In this document: piece by piece, positions 16,516 through 24,430 of the stretch
Layout of the letters: the number at the start of each line of letters is the position of its first letter
Position numbering within the stretch: position 1 is the first letter of the stretch
Assembly (NCBI RefSeq): GCF_002979515.1
Contig: NZ_PCPA01000004.1
Location: forward strand, 62,001 to 126,000
Direction: 5' to 3'
Origin: Microbacterium sp. MYb54
GTDB taxonomy: Bacteria > Actinomycetota > Actinomycetes > Actinomycetales > Microbacteriaceae
Length of the DNA stretch: 64,000 bases
Translations under genes and position numbers: made by a program
The notes under the pieces: model-generated
Told to the model about the DNA's origin: nothing
Databases searched by the model: none
The model's input: the letters and a program-made list of their open reading frames with translations, nothing else

Positions 16516-17586
16516 ATGGCTGATTCGCTGACCTGGTCCGACGTGCTCACCTCGCTTCTGGAGCGTCGTGACCTCAGCGTCTGGGAGTCCACATGGGCGA
16601 TGCGTCAGATCATGCAGGGCAATGTGACCGAGGCTCAGCTGGCGGGCTTCCTCGTCGCGCTCCGCGCGAAGGGCGAGACGATCGACGAGATCGTCGGGTT
16701 CCGTGACGCGATCCTCGAGGCGGCCGTCCCGCTTCCCGTCTCACCGAACGTGCTCGACATCGTCGGAACCGGTGGCGATCGTGTCGGCACGGTGAACGTC
16801 TCCACCACGGCGGCGATCATCATCGGCGCCACCGGGGTGCCGGTGGTGAAGCACGGGAACCGGGCCGCGAGCTCCGCATCGGGCTCCTCTGACGTCCTCG
16901 GCGCGCTCGGTCTCGAGTTGTCTCTCGATCCGGCAGCCGTGGCCTCCATCCTCGACCGCACCGGCATCACGTTCGCCTGGGCGGGCGCATTCCACCCCGG
17001 ATTCAAGCACGCGGGCCCCGTCCGAGCAGAGCTCGGCATTCCCACCGTGTTCAACATGCTCGGCCCGCTCTGCAACCCCGCTCGCGCGGAAGCCAACGCC
17101 GTGGGCGTCGCGCAGATCGAGCGCGTTCCGTTGATCACCGGTGTGTTCCGGACCCGTGGCGCCACGGCACTCGTCTTCCGCGGTGATGACGGGCTCGACG
17201 AACTCACGACGACGGGGCACAGCCGCATCTGGGAGGTCACTCGCGGAGACATCCACGAACACGACCTCGACCCTCGCGACCTCGGAATCCCGGTCGCCGA
17301 TCTCGCAGACCTCATCGGCGGATCACCGCAGCACAATGCGGACATCCTCCGCCGCACGCTTGCGGGTGAGACCGGTGCCGTGCGGGACATCGTGCTGCTC
17401 AACGCGGCCGCGGGCATCGTCGCGTTCGAACTCTCTCAGGATGCCACTCAGGTGCAGCGGCCCATCCTCGAGCGGCTGCGTGCCGGGTACGACAAGGCGT
17501 CGGCGGCCGTGGACGACGGCCGCGCGCTGGCGAAGCTCGATCAGTGGATCGCAGTGAGCCGTGAGCTGGCGGCTCCCCAGGCCTGA
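16516..17586 (+). CDS. trpD: anthranilate phosphoribosyltransferase
   Basis: TrpD joins anthranilate and PRPP in tryptophan synthesis (EC 2.4.2.18). The 356-residue protein has the PRPP-binding loop DIVGTGGDRVGTVNVSTTAA, the glycine-rich KHGNRAASSASGSSDVLGAL, NMLGPLCNPAR and the Mg-binding region GDDGLDELTTTG. The ATG at 16516 is preferred over upstream in-frame codons because it gives the family N-terminus and fits the promoter. No other trp genes are adjacent, which is common in actinobacteria. The PHP-domain gene begins 2 nt after its stop. Confidence 0.96.
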   Translation: MADSLTWSDVLTSLLERRDLSVWESTWAMRQIMQGNVTEAQLAGFLVALRAKGETIDEIVGFRDAILEAAVPLPVSPNVLDIVGTGGDRVGTVNVSTTAAIIIGATGVPVVKHGNRAASSASGSSDVLGALGLELSLDPAAVASILDRTGITFAWAGAFHPGFKHAGPVRAELGIPTVFNMLGPLCNPARAEANAVGVAQIERVPLITGVFRTRGATALVFRGDDGLDELTTTGHSRIWEVTRGDIHEHDLDPRDLGIPVADLADLIGGSPQHNADILRRTLAGETGAVRDIVLLNAAAGIVAFELSQDATQVQRPILERLRAGYDKASAAVDDGRALAKLDQWIAVSRELAAPQA

Positions 17587-17588
17587 CC

Positions 17589-18575
17589 ATGGACCCCGTC
17601 GACGCGCTGCTGGAGATCGCTTCTCTATTGGAGCGCGAGCGGGCATCGCGATATCGCGCGAAGGCCTTCCGCCAGGCGGCCGCGACGCTGCAGGATCTGC
17701 CCGACGACGTCAGGAGCGATCCCACGAGGCTGCGGGCGGCGAAGGGGATCGGCGAATCAACGTTCGCGGTGATTCGCCAGGCGCAGGCCGGACACGTGCC
17801 GGAGTACCTGATCGAGCTGCGCGGTGACGTCGAACCCGAGCGGGTCTCGGCACTTCGGGCCAAGCTCCGTGGCGACCTGCACGCGCACACCGACTGGTCG
17901 GATGGCACCACCCCGATCTCGGTGATGGCCGCGGCCGCGCGGGCCCAGGGGCATGAGTATCAGGCGATCACCGATCATTCGCCCAGGCTGCGGGTGGCGC
18001 GGGGGCTTTCCGCCGAACGGCTTCGCGAGCAGATGCCGTTGGTGCGGGCCGAGTCCGGCGACGGCTTCACCCTGCTCGCCGGGATCGAGGTCGACATCCT
18101 CGAAGACGGAGCTCTCGACCAGGAGGACTCGCTGCTGGGTGAGCTCGACATCGTCGTGGCATCGGTGCATTCGAAGTTGCGCATGGACGCGCGCCCGATG
18201 ACGGCACGGATGATCGCGGCCGTGTCGCACCCACGAGTCAATGTCCTCGGGCACTGCACGGGGCGCCTCGTGCAGGGCGACCGCGGGACGCGTCCGCAGT
18301 CGGAGTTCGATGCGGCGGCGGTCTTCGCCGCATGTGCGGAGAACGGCGTGGCCGTCGAGATCAATTCGAGGCCGGAGCGACAGGACCCGCCGGACGAGTT
18401 GATCTCGATCGCGTTGGACGCGGGATGCCTGTTCTCGATCGATTCGGACGCTCACGCGCCCGGTCAGCTCTCGCTGCTCGATCACGGCGCGGAGCGGGCG
18501 GAGCGCGTGGGGATTCCGGCATCGCGGATCGTGACGACCTGGGGCCTCTCCCGTCTGATGGCCTGGGCGGAGTAG
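17589..18575 (+). CDS. PHP-domain metal-dependent phosphoesterase with N-terminal PolX-like helical domain
   Basis: The 328-residue protein has a helical N-terminus (about residues 1-80) resembling the 8-kDa/helix-hairpin-helix part of family X polymerases (RASRYRAKAFRQAAATL, LRAAKGIGEST). A PHP domain follows with metal ligands in GDLHAHTDWSDGTTP, ITDHS, LAGIEVDIL, VASVHSKL, VLGHCTGRL and SIDSDAHAPGQL. The polymerase nucleotidyl-transferase core of true PolX is absent. Activity could be 3'-end processing or phosphatase; this is inferred from the family. It is co-transcribed with trpD (2-nt gap), which does not explain its function. Confidence 0.85.
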   Translation: MDPVDALLEIASLLERERASRYRAKAFRQAAATLQDLPDDVRSDPTRLRAAKGIGESTFAVIRQAQAGHVPEYLIELRGDVEPERVSALRAKLRGDLHAHTDWSDGTTPISVMAAAARAQGHEYQAITDHSPRLRVARGLSAERLREQMPLVRAESGDGFTLLAGIEVDILEDGALDQEDSLLGELDIVVASVHSKLRMDARPMTARMIAAVSHPRVNVLGHCTGRLVQGDRGTRPQSEFDAAAVFAACAENGVAVEINSRPERQDPPDELISIALDAGCLFSIDSDAHAPGQLSLLDHGAERAERVGIPASRIVTTWGLSRLMAWAE

Positions 18576-18595
18576 GCCGCTAGAGGCTTCCGCTG

Positions 18596-19534
18596 TCAGC
18601 GCGCCGCCAGGGCCGCGTTCGACACGGCAGTGATCGCGCGAGTCATGGAGCCGCCGAGGTTCCACTTCTCGGCGAGAGCAGCTGCCGCATCTGCTTCGGC
18701 AGGGTCGAGCACCCGCAGTGGAACACCGGGGTCGCTGATCGGGAGCGACGTCGCGACCGCGACCACGGTCGGTGCGACATCGAGGTACGCCGAGGCTGCG
18801 AGGATCTTCGCGCGCACGCCGGCGCTCATGCCCTCGCCCGCTTCTGCAGCCGCGCGAATGCCCTCGAGGTCGCTGTGGGTCTGCAGCAGAGTCGCCGCCG
18901 TCTTCTCGCCGACGCCTGCGACACCGGGGAGACCATCTGAGGCATCACCGCGCAACGTGGCGAAATCGGCGTACTGCGAGGGGAGCACCCCGTACTTGGC
19001 GACCACGGTCGCGTCGGTCACGATCTCGAGATTGCTCATGCCCCGAGCGGTGTAGATGACGCGGACGTCGCGGGCGTCGTCGACGAGCTGGAACAGATCG
19101 CGGTCGCCGGTCACGATGTCGACCGGCATCGTGGCGTCGGTCGCGAGGGTGCCGATGACATCATCGGCTTCGTGCTCGGCGATCCCGATGATGGGGATGC
19201 CGATGGCGGCGAGCGTCTGGCGGATGAGCGGGATCTGCGCCTCGAGAGGGTCGGGGACCTCTTCGACGTCAGGTCCGCTGACGACGACCTCGACGACGCG
19301 GTGTGACTTGTAGCTGGGGATGAGGTCGACGCGCCATTGCGGACGCCAGTCGTCGTCCCAACAGGCGATCACATGAGTGGGCTGGTAGAGCGTGACGAGC
19401 TTGGCGATGATGTCGAGCAGACCGCGCGCGGCGTTGATGGGCGAGCCGTCTGGCGCGGTCACCTTGTCTGGAACGCCGTAGAAGGCGCGGAAGTAGAGGC
19501 TGGCGGTGTCGAGCAGCATGAGGCGATCGGTCAC
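18596..19534 (-). CDS. 5'-3' exonuclease (FEN/ExoIX-like)
   Basis: This stand-alone 5' nuclease of 312 residues resembles the N-terminal domain of PolI. Acidic metal-binding motifs are visible: LMLLDTASLYFRAFY, WDDDWRPQWR, EHEADDVIGTLA and VTGDRDLFQLV. The helix-two-turn-helix follows as FATLRGDASDGLPGVAGVGE. It probably removes RNA primers or flaps. The start is taken as GTG 19534 (MTDRLMLLD), which fits the family N-terminus and has a CAGACT hexamer 7 nt upstream. Longer in-frame versions add an unconserved extension. It is convergent with the PHP gene (20-nt gap) and divergent from the lipoprotein gene. Confidence 0.9.
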   Translation of the reverse strand: MTDRLMLLDTASLYFRAFYGVPDKVTAPDGSPINAARGLLDIIAKLVTLYQPTHVIACWDDDWRPQWRVDLIPSYKSHRVVEVVVSGPDVEEVPDPLEAQIPLIRQTLAAIGIPIIGIAEHEADDVIGTLATDATMPVDIVTGDRDLFQLVDDARDVRVIYTARGMSNLEIVTDATVVAKYGVLPSQYADFATLRGDASDGLPGVAGVGEKTAATLLQTHSDLEGIRAAAEAGEGMSAGVRAKILAASAYLDVAPTVVAVATSLPISDPGVPLRVLDPAEADAAAALAEKWNLGGSMTRAITAVSNAALAAR

Positions 19535-19541
19535 GAACGAC

Positions 19542-19547
19542 AGTCTG
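19542..19547 (-). promoter_or_regulatory. candidate -10 element of the 5'-3' exonuclease gene
   Basis: CAGACT on the - strand lies 7 nt before the GTG at 19534. It is one base off the TAnnnT pattern seen elsewhere. Confidence 0.35.
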
Positions 19548-19620
19548 GCACGGGGCTGCGACGCCGGCAGGGCGCCATCCGGTGTCTGAGACGATCCGGG
19601 CGGTCGCGACACTCGCAGGT

Positions 19621-20346
19621 ATGACAGCTCCTCTTCGCGCATTCTCATCACTTGTCGCCGGTGGGTTGGCGCTCGCTCTCGTGCTGGCCGGATGCGCTTC
19701 TGCCGCCGGGGGTTCTCCTGTGCCGGAATCGACAGCCGACCAGAACGCTTCCGATTCCTCGTTTGCGCCGCGGGCGGCCTGGCTCGATTCGACGTCGTTC
19801 GTGTTGAAGGTCTGGGGCGATGCCTGTGCGCCGCAGATCGGGGATCTCATCGCGGGGGAGCAGTCGCTCGAGATCGTGCTCGTCGATGGCGAAGATGAAG
19901 TGTGTGCGGCGGTGCAGACGCCTCACGGCATCTACCTCGGCCTGCCGGCTTCGTTCGACTCATCGCGCGCGGTCGAGTTGATCGTGACCGATCCAGGAGG
20001 GCAGACGTCGGAGCTCACGCTGCCAGGGCTCGCGGCAGGGGAGATCATCCCGGCTGACCGGATGCCTGCGCAGACGCCTGCGGCGACGTGGATCGACGAC
20101 GAGGAGCTCGCGATCCTGACCTGGGGCTCGTCGACATGCATGCCGGGTTCCGGCACGTTCGAGGCTGTCGGTGAGACGGAGGGAACCGTCCGGCTGGAAT
20201 CGACAACGGACGGGATCTGCACGATGGATCTGGTGCCGCAGATCACCTTCGTACCCGCGGAGGGCGTCACGGCAGAAGCAGCGCTGACGCTCGAGGGCCA
20301 TGTCGGTGCCGATGGCGCGCCCGTCGTGCTGACGGTTGTGAAGTAG
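19621..20346 (+). CDS. lipoprotein with two tandem homologous domains
   Basis: The 241-residue protein has a clear lipoprotein signal (lipobox VLAGC, Cys near residue 25), so it should be anchored outside the membrane. The mature part is an internal duplication. Repeat 1 has AAWLDSTSFVLKVWGDACAP and a later Cys in DEVCAAV. Repeat 2 has ATWIDDEELAILTWGSSTCM and a later Cys in DGICTMD. Each unit is roughly 95 residues with a shared W-x-D...L-x-x-WG...C pattern, probably one disulfide each. I do not recognise a named family. The ATG at 19621 is chosen because it starts directly before the signal peptide. Confidence 0.8.
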   Translation: MTAPLRAFSSLVAGGLALALVLAGCASAAGGSPVPESTADQNASDSSFAPRAAWLDSTSFVLKVWGDACAPQIGDLIAGEQSLEIVLVDGEDEVCAAVQTPHGIYLGLPASFDSSRAVELIVTDPGGQTSELTLPGLAAGEIIPADRMPAQTPAATWIDDEELAILTWGSSTCMPGSGTFEAVGETEGTVRLESTTDGICTMDLVPQITFVPAEGVTAEAALTLEGHVGADGAPVVLTVVK

Positions 20347-20363
20347 GCCCCTCTCCGCGCTGC

Positions 20364-21194
20364 TCAACAGCCGGGTGCGGATGGTCGCTGTTCACAGGTG
20401 AACGCGACGAGCGCGGTGTTCGCCTCGAAGACGCGGATCTCCTGAGAAGGCCCCTCGATCGTGAGCTGGCCGGCCACCGGGAACCACCCGCCCCCGAGGT
20501 CGACCTCTGCCGTGTAGTGGACAGTGACGTGGGCCCGGTAGGTGCCGCGCTGTCGATAGGTGTGGCTCGTCGCGGTCGGAGTGAATGCGGCCTGGCCGAG
20601 CGCCGACCAGGTCTGTCCGCCGCTGCTTGTGGTCGCGGCCGTGCCGTCTCCGTGGGTGAATTCGTAGCCGACGGGGGTGAAGCGCACGGTGAGCGGTGCG
20701 CCGAAGAGGGCTCCCGATCGGGTCTGCGCGGATGCCGCAGCGACGAAGTTCGTCGGCATGCCGATCACACCGACGTTGTCCGGCTCGCCGGTGGCGGTCA
20801 CCGGGTCGGGAGAGAACTGTGCGAGATCAGTGATCGTGATCACCGGGGCCGAGGGGGTCTCAACACCTGGCGGTGGCGGTGACTCCTCCTTCTCCTCCGC
20901 GCCGCGGAAACAGCCTCGAGCACTGTTCCAGTCGTCGAGGCAGGAGTTGAAGTTGAACTCGTGCACCGGGAACGCGGGGGCGGAGGGGGAACTGGAACTG
21001 TCGTGCGGAGTGGAGTTGCTATCCGTGGACGGCTGCGTCTGCGTACCGGAGATGACGACCTCCGTGTTGCCAGTGGAAATCGCCGCGCTTCCAATCGGTG
21101 GGTCCGAGCTGTCGTCGCCGACGGATGTTTGATGGGAGGTTCCGAGCATGAAGAGGGGGAGTGCGAACATTGCTAGCACTAAGGCGTTGCGCAC
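20364..21194 (-). CDS. secreted or anchored PKD-like domain protein
   Basis: From the GTG at 21194 (GAGG about 5 nt upstream) the product is 276 residues. It has an N-terminal signal or anchor (NALVLAMFALPLFMLG), a Ser/Pro/Thr-rich stretch, a Cys pair in FNFNSCLDDWNSARGCFRG, then a PKD-like beta-domain (YEFTHGDGT, SHTYRQRGTYRAHVTV). It ends with ALVAFTCEQRPSAPGC, which has a second Cys pair. The open frame continues 51 codons upstream inside the preceding gene; the GTG is preferred because a signal peptide starts there. It overlaps the end of the upstream lipoprotein gene by 16 nt, so the two are coupled. Function is unknown. Confidence 0.75.
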   Translation of the reverse strand: MRNALVLAMFALPLFMLGTSHQTSVGDDSSDPPIGSAAISTGNTEVVISGTQTQPSTDSNSTPHDSSSSPSAPAFPVHEFNFNSCLDDWNSARGCFRGAEEKEESPPPPGVETPSAPVITITDLAQFSPDPVTATGEPDNVGVIGMPTNFVAAASAQTRSGALFGAPLTVRFTPVGYEFTHGDGTAATTSSGGQTWSALGQAAFTPTATSHTYRQRGTYRAHVTVHYTAEVDLGGGWFPVAGQLTIEGPSQEIRVFEANTALVAFTCEQRPSAPGC

Positions 21195-21751
21195 TTTGCC
21201 TCTTTGTTCACTGAGACCGAGTCGATCGTCAATGATGATTGATCGGCCACGAAAACGACGTCGAGCGAGTAGACGTTTGGGCGGTTCGCGTCGATCTGCG
21301 AGATCCCGGCAGAGTCGGTAACAGTCACCGCACTCACGTCGAGACACACCTTGGCTGAGACCTTGTCGAACGGCGAAGCGGCCTCAACTCCCTGGAACGA
21401 CAGAACCTTGGTGTCACCTTCGACGATGAAGCCTTCGGCATGCATGGCGGAGTACGACTTACGGTCAGCTGCTTCAAACTCCCCACTGGACAATTCAAAA
21501 AGTGGCTCGAAAGTAGCCGGATCGGCGATGTCTAGCTGGTTGAGACGTGCCGTGAACGCCCGGTACGTCTCCTCCGCAGCGGCGAAGGCCTCTTCTTCCG
21601 AAGCGAACGCCGCGGTCGGAGTCGGCGTCGGCGATGGCGCGGGGGAGCAGCCAGCGAGTAACACGGAGACGGCAATCAGCGCGAGGGCTCCGAGACGATG
21701 CGAATGGCGGAACTTGATCGGGCTGCGGCGAGGAGGAGTCGGCGAGATCAC
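21179..21751 (-). CDS. lipoprotein of unknown function (PKD-protein partner)
   Basis: The 190-residue protein has a lipobox LLAGC (Cys near residue 35) followed by a Pro/Thr linker (SPAPSPTPTPTAA). A conserved-looking domain follows: EEEAFAAAEETYRAFTARLN, ELSSGEFEAADRKSYSAMHA, and a C-terminal beta-rich part with KVCLDVSAVTVTDSAG and EAKCATP, perhaps one disulfide. The alpha+beta layout resembles NTF2-like lipoproteins, but that is only an impression. A+T content is visibly higher than in neighbouring genes. The start is GTG 21751 with TAGCGT 6 nt upstream. It is translated ahead of, and overlaps, the PKD-like gene. Confidence 0.78.
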   Translation of the reverse strand: MISPTPPRRSPIKFRHSHRLGALALIAVSVLLAGCSPAPSPTPTPTAAFASEEEAFAAAEETYRAFTARLNQLDIADPATFEPLFELSSGEFEAADRKSYSAMHAEGFIVEGDTKVLSFQGVEAASPFDKVSAKVCLDVSAVTVTDSAGISQIDANRPNVYSLDVVFVADQSSLTIDSVSVNKEAKCATP

Positions 21752-21757
21752 CTGGTC

Positions 21758-21763
21758 ACGCTA
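21758..21763 (-). promoter_or_regulatory. -10 element of the lipoprotein/PKD pair, leaderless geometry
   Basis: TAGCGT on the - strand is followed by 6 nt and the GTG at 21751. There is no Shine-Dalgarno. Confidence 0.45.
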
Positions 21764-21790
21764 ACCCGGAGCAGAGGAGGCCCGCTCGAG

Positions 21791-21799
21791 TTATCCACA
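21791..21799 (+). promoter_or_regulatory. perfect DnaA-box-like nonamer upstream of rpsA
   Basis: TTATCCACA matches the classic high-affinity DnaA box exactly. It stands alone between the divergent lipoprotein and rpsA genes, about 50 bp upstream of the rpsA -10. A single box is not an origin; a regulatory or titration role is possible. Confidence 0.35.
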
Positions 21800-21845
21800 G
21801 TTACGTCCCGCCGGAATCCGGCTCCCCGGACATCCGAACTTCTGA

Positions 21846-21851
21846 TAGCCT
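21846..21851 (+). promoter_or_regulatory. candidate -10 element of rpsA with long leader
   Basis: TAGCCT would give a 5' leader of about 130 nt before the ATG at 21988. AAGGA sits about 14 nt before the start. Long leaders are usual for S1, where autoregulation occurs in other bacteria. No known riboswitch motif was recognised in it. Confidence 0.35.
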
Positions 21852-21987
21852 TAACCGTCACTCGTGGCGTGCACACGCGTGCCCTCGTGACAAGAAAACC
21901 AAAATCCACCGCTGTGAAGCATGCAGTCGGCCGTGCGCGGTCGTTGCCTCTCAGCCTGAGTCTCCATTCACAAGGACAACCCACTAC

Positions 21988-23445
21988 ATGACTACCGCAA
22001 CGACCGCCCCGGCCACCAAGCAGGTCGCCATCAACGACATCGGATCTGCTGAGGACTTCCTGGCCGCGGTCGAGAAGACCCTGAAGTTCTTCAACGACGG
22101 CGACATCATCGAAGGCACGATCGTCAAGATCGACCGCGATGAGGTCCTCCTCGATGTCGGCTACAAGACCGAGGGTGTCATCCCCTCGCGCGAGCTCTCG
22201 ATCAAGCACGACGTCGACCCGAACGAGGTCGTCGCTGTCGGCGATCTGGTCGAGGCCCTCGTCCTCCAGAAGGAGGACAAGGAAGGCCGTCTGATCCTCT
22301 CCAAGAAGCGTGCTCAGTACGAGCGTGCGTGGGGGGACGTCGAGAAGATCAAGGAGAACGACGGAGTCGTCACCGGTACGGTCATCGAGGTCGTCAAGGG
22401 TGGACTCATCGTCGACATCGGCCTCCGTGGCTTCCTGCCGGCCTCGCTCATCGAGCTGCGCCGCGTCCGCGACCTCACGCCGTACCTCGGCCAGGAGATC
22501 GAGGCCAAGATCCTCGAGCTCGACAAGAACCGCAACAACGTCGTTCTGAGCCGCCGCGCGCTGCTCGAGCAGACGCAGTCGGAGTCGCGCACCACGTTCC
22601 TGAACAACCTGCACAAGGGTCAGGTCCGCAAGGGTGTCGTGTCGTCGATCGTCAACTTCGGTGCGTTCGTCGACCTGGGTGGCGTTGACGGCCTCGTGCA
22701 CGTCTCCGAGCTGTCCTGGAAGCACATCGAGCACGCCTCCGAGGTCGTCGAGGTTGGCCAGGAGGTCACCGTCGAGATCCTCGAGGTCGACCTCGACCGT
22801 GAGCGCGTCTCGCTGTCGCTGAAGGCTACGCAGGAAGACCCGTGGCAGGTCTTCGCCCGTACCCACGCGATCGGTCAGGTCACGCCGGGTAAGGTCACCA
22901 AGCTCGTTCCGTTCGGTGCGTTCGTTCGCGTCGCAGACGGCATCGAGGGCCTCGTCCACATCTCCGAGCTCTCCAGCAAGCACGTCGAGCTGGCCGAGCA
23001 GGTCGTGTCGGTCGGCGAAGAGGTCTTCGTCAAGGTCATCGACATCGACCTCGAGCGTCGTCGTATCTCGCTGTCGCTGAAGCAGGCCAACGAGGCTGTC
23101 GACCCCAACGGCACCGAGTTCGACCCGGCTCTGTACGGCATGCTCGCCGAGTACGACGAGAACGGCGAGTACAAGTACCCGGAGGGCTTCGACGCCGAGA
23201 CCGGTGCCTGGAAGGAAGGCTTCGACACTCAGCGCGAGGCATGGGAGCAGGAGTACGCTGCAGCCCAGGCTCGCTGGGAGGCGCACAAGGCTCAGGTCGT
23301 CAAGGCGGCCGAGGCCGAGGCAGCGGCCGGAGACGACTTCGGCGGCGGCCAGTCCTTCACGAGCGAGGTCGCAGGCGCGGGCACGCTCGCGGACGACGAG
23401 GCACTCGCGGCTCTGCGCGAGAAGCTCTCGGGCGGCAACGCTTAA
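21988..23445 (+). CDS. rpsA: 30S ribosomal protein S1
   Basis: S1 binds mRNA and helps load it on the 30S subunit. The 485-residue protein contains four S1 RNA-binding domains at about residues 38-105, 125-190, 210-280 and 297-365. They are recognisable by repeated EGTIVKIDRDEVLLDVGYK, TGTVIEVVKGGLIVDIGLRG, KGVVSSIVNFGAFVDLGGVD and PGKVTKLVPFGAFVRVADGI. An acidic C-terminal tail follows. This is the actinobacterial four-domain form, shorter than the six-domain enterobacterial one. It is monocistronic, with its own terminator. Confidence 0.98.
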   Translation: MTTATTAPATKQVAINDIGSAEDFLAAVEKTLKFFNDGDIIEGTIVKIDRDEVLLDVGYKTEGVIPSRELSIKHDVDPNEVVAVGDLVEALVLQKEDKEGRLILSKKRAQYERAWGDVEKIKENDGVVTGTVIEVVKGGLIVDIGLRGFLPASLIELRRVRDLTPYLGQEIEAKILELDKNRNNVVLSRRALLEQTQSESRTTFLNNLHKGQVRKGVVSSIVNFGAFVDLGGVDGLVHVSELSWKHIEHASEVVEVGQEVTVEILEVDLDRERVSLSLKATQEDPWQVFARTHAIGQVTPGKVTKLVPFGAFVRVADGIEGLVHISELSSKHVELAEQVVSVGEEVFVKVIDIDLERRRISLSLKQANEAVDPNGTEFDPALYGMLAEYDENGEYKYPEGFDAETGAWKEGFDTQREAWEQEYAAAQARWEAHKAQVVKAAEAEAAAGDDFGGGQSFTSEVAGAGTLADDEALAALREKLSGGNA

Positions 23446-23455
23446 GCAGCATTCT

Positions 23456-23502
23456 GAAACGGGTCGTCACCTCGCCTTCGGGCGGGCGTGGCGGCCCGTT
23501 TC
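23456..23502 (+). terminator. terminator after rpsA
   Basis: Outer arms GAAACGGG (23456-23463) and CCCGTTTC (23495-23502) enclose a G+C-rich region with a smaller hairpin around GCCTTCGGGC. Confidence 0.65.
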
Positions 23503-23540
23503 GCATGTCCGGCCAGCGGATTCACCTGCGTGACGCAACA

Positions 23541-23558
23541 TTACGACCGCATTCGTAA
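23541..23558. repeat. short inverted repeat upstream of the ABC operon
   Basis: TTACG and CGTAA are separated by 8 nt, about 30 nt before the ABC ATPase ATG at 23588. It is a candidate operator for the 23588-30167 gene run. No regulator gene is adjacent. Confidence 0.3.
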
Positions 23559-23587
23559 CAGTCCGACTGCTCGGCCAACATGGGCGT

Positions 23588-24430
23588 ATGACCACCCTGC
23601 TGCCTGCGTCGCGCACGGTCGACGCCTCGACGACAGCGGGAACCGCACAGGCCGTGCGGCTCGACGATGTCGAGCGCTCGTTTCCGCTGCCGCACAGTCG
23701 CCGTGACGTGCTGCGCGGTATCGACGTCAACATCGCCGCCGGTGAGATCGTCGCGGTGGTCGGCCCCTCCGGATGCGGTAAGTCGACGCTGCTCCGTCTC
23801 GTGGGCGGCTTGGACGTCCCGACGCACGGCAGCATCCGCCTCGATGACACACCGGTCGCAGATGTCGACGAGCGCACGGCGGTCGCTTTCCAGGAGCCTC
23901 GTCTGCTCCCATGGCGAACCATCTCCCAGAACGTCGAACTCGGAGTGCCGCGCGGTACCGCCCGCCGGGCCGGCCGTGAGCGGGTTCGTGAACTGCTGCA
24001 CCTGGTCGGGCTCGAGCACGCCGCCGATCAGCGTCCGCGCGAAGTGTCGGGCGGTATGGCTCAGCGTGCTTCGCTGGCCAGAGCCCTCGCTCGCAATCCC
24101 GGGGTGTTGCTGCTCGACGAACCTTTCGGTGCGCTCGATGCGCTGACCCGGTTGCGGATGCACGATCTGCTCCTGAAGATCCACGCGGCCGAGCCCACGA
24201 CGATCCTGCTCGTCACCCACGACGTCGAGGAGGCCTTGTACCTCGCAGATCGTGTGCTGTTGCTGCGCACGCTCTCGGATGACGACGAGCCCTCGATCGC
24301 CCGCACGATCACCGTGCCGGGAATTCGCCCGCGAGACCGCGCCGATCGCGGCCTTGCCGACCTGCGCGCCGACCTCCTCGAAGGTCTCGGCGTCGACACC
24401 CACCACCGCACCGCCGAGGAGAACCGATGA
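23588..24430 (+). CDS. ABC transporter ATP-binding protein (SsuB/TauB/NrtD type)
   Basis: This is the ATPase of an importer for nitrate-, sulfonate- or taurine-type solutes. The 280-residue protein has Walker A GPSGCGKST, a Q-loop in FQEPRLLPWRTI (the LLPW form is typical of this subfamily), signature VSGGMAQR, Walker B VLLLDEPFGALD and switch LVTHD. The ATG at 23588 gives a 20-residue unconserved N-terminus. Its stop overlaps the ATG of the binding-protein gene. With the next two genes it forms a complete importer. Confidence 0.93.
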   Translation: MTTLLPASRTVDASTTAGTAQAVRLDDVERSFPLPHSRRDVLRGIDVNIAAGEIVAVVGPSGCGKSTLLRLVGGLDVPTHGSIRLDDTPVADVDERTAVAFQEPRLLPWRTISQNVELGVPRGTARRAGRERVRELLHLVGLEHAADQRPREVSGGMAQRASLARALARNPGVLLLDEPFGALDALTRLRMHDLLLKIHAAEPTTILLVTHDVEEALYLADRVLLLRTLSDDDEPSIARTITVPGIRPRDRADRGLADLRADLLEGLGVDTHHRTAEENR

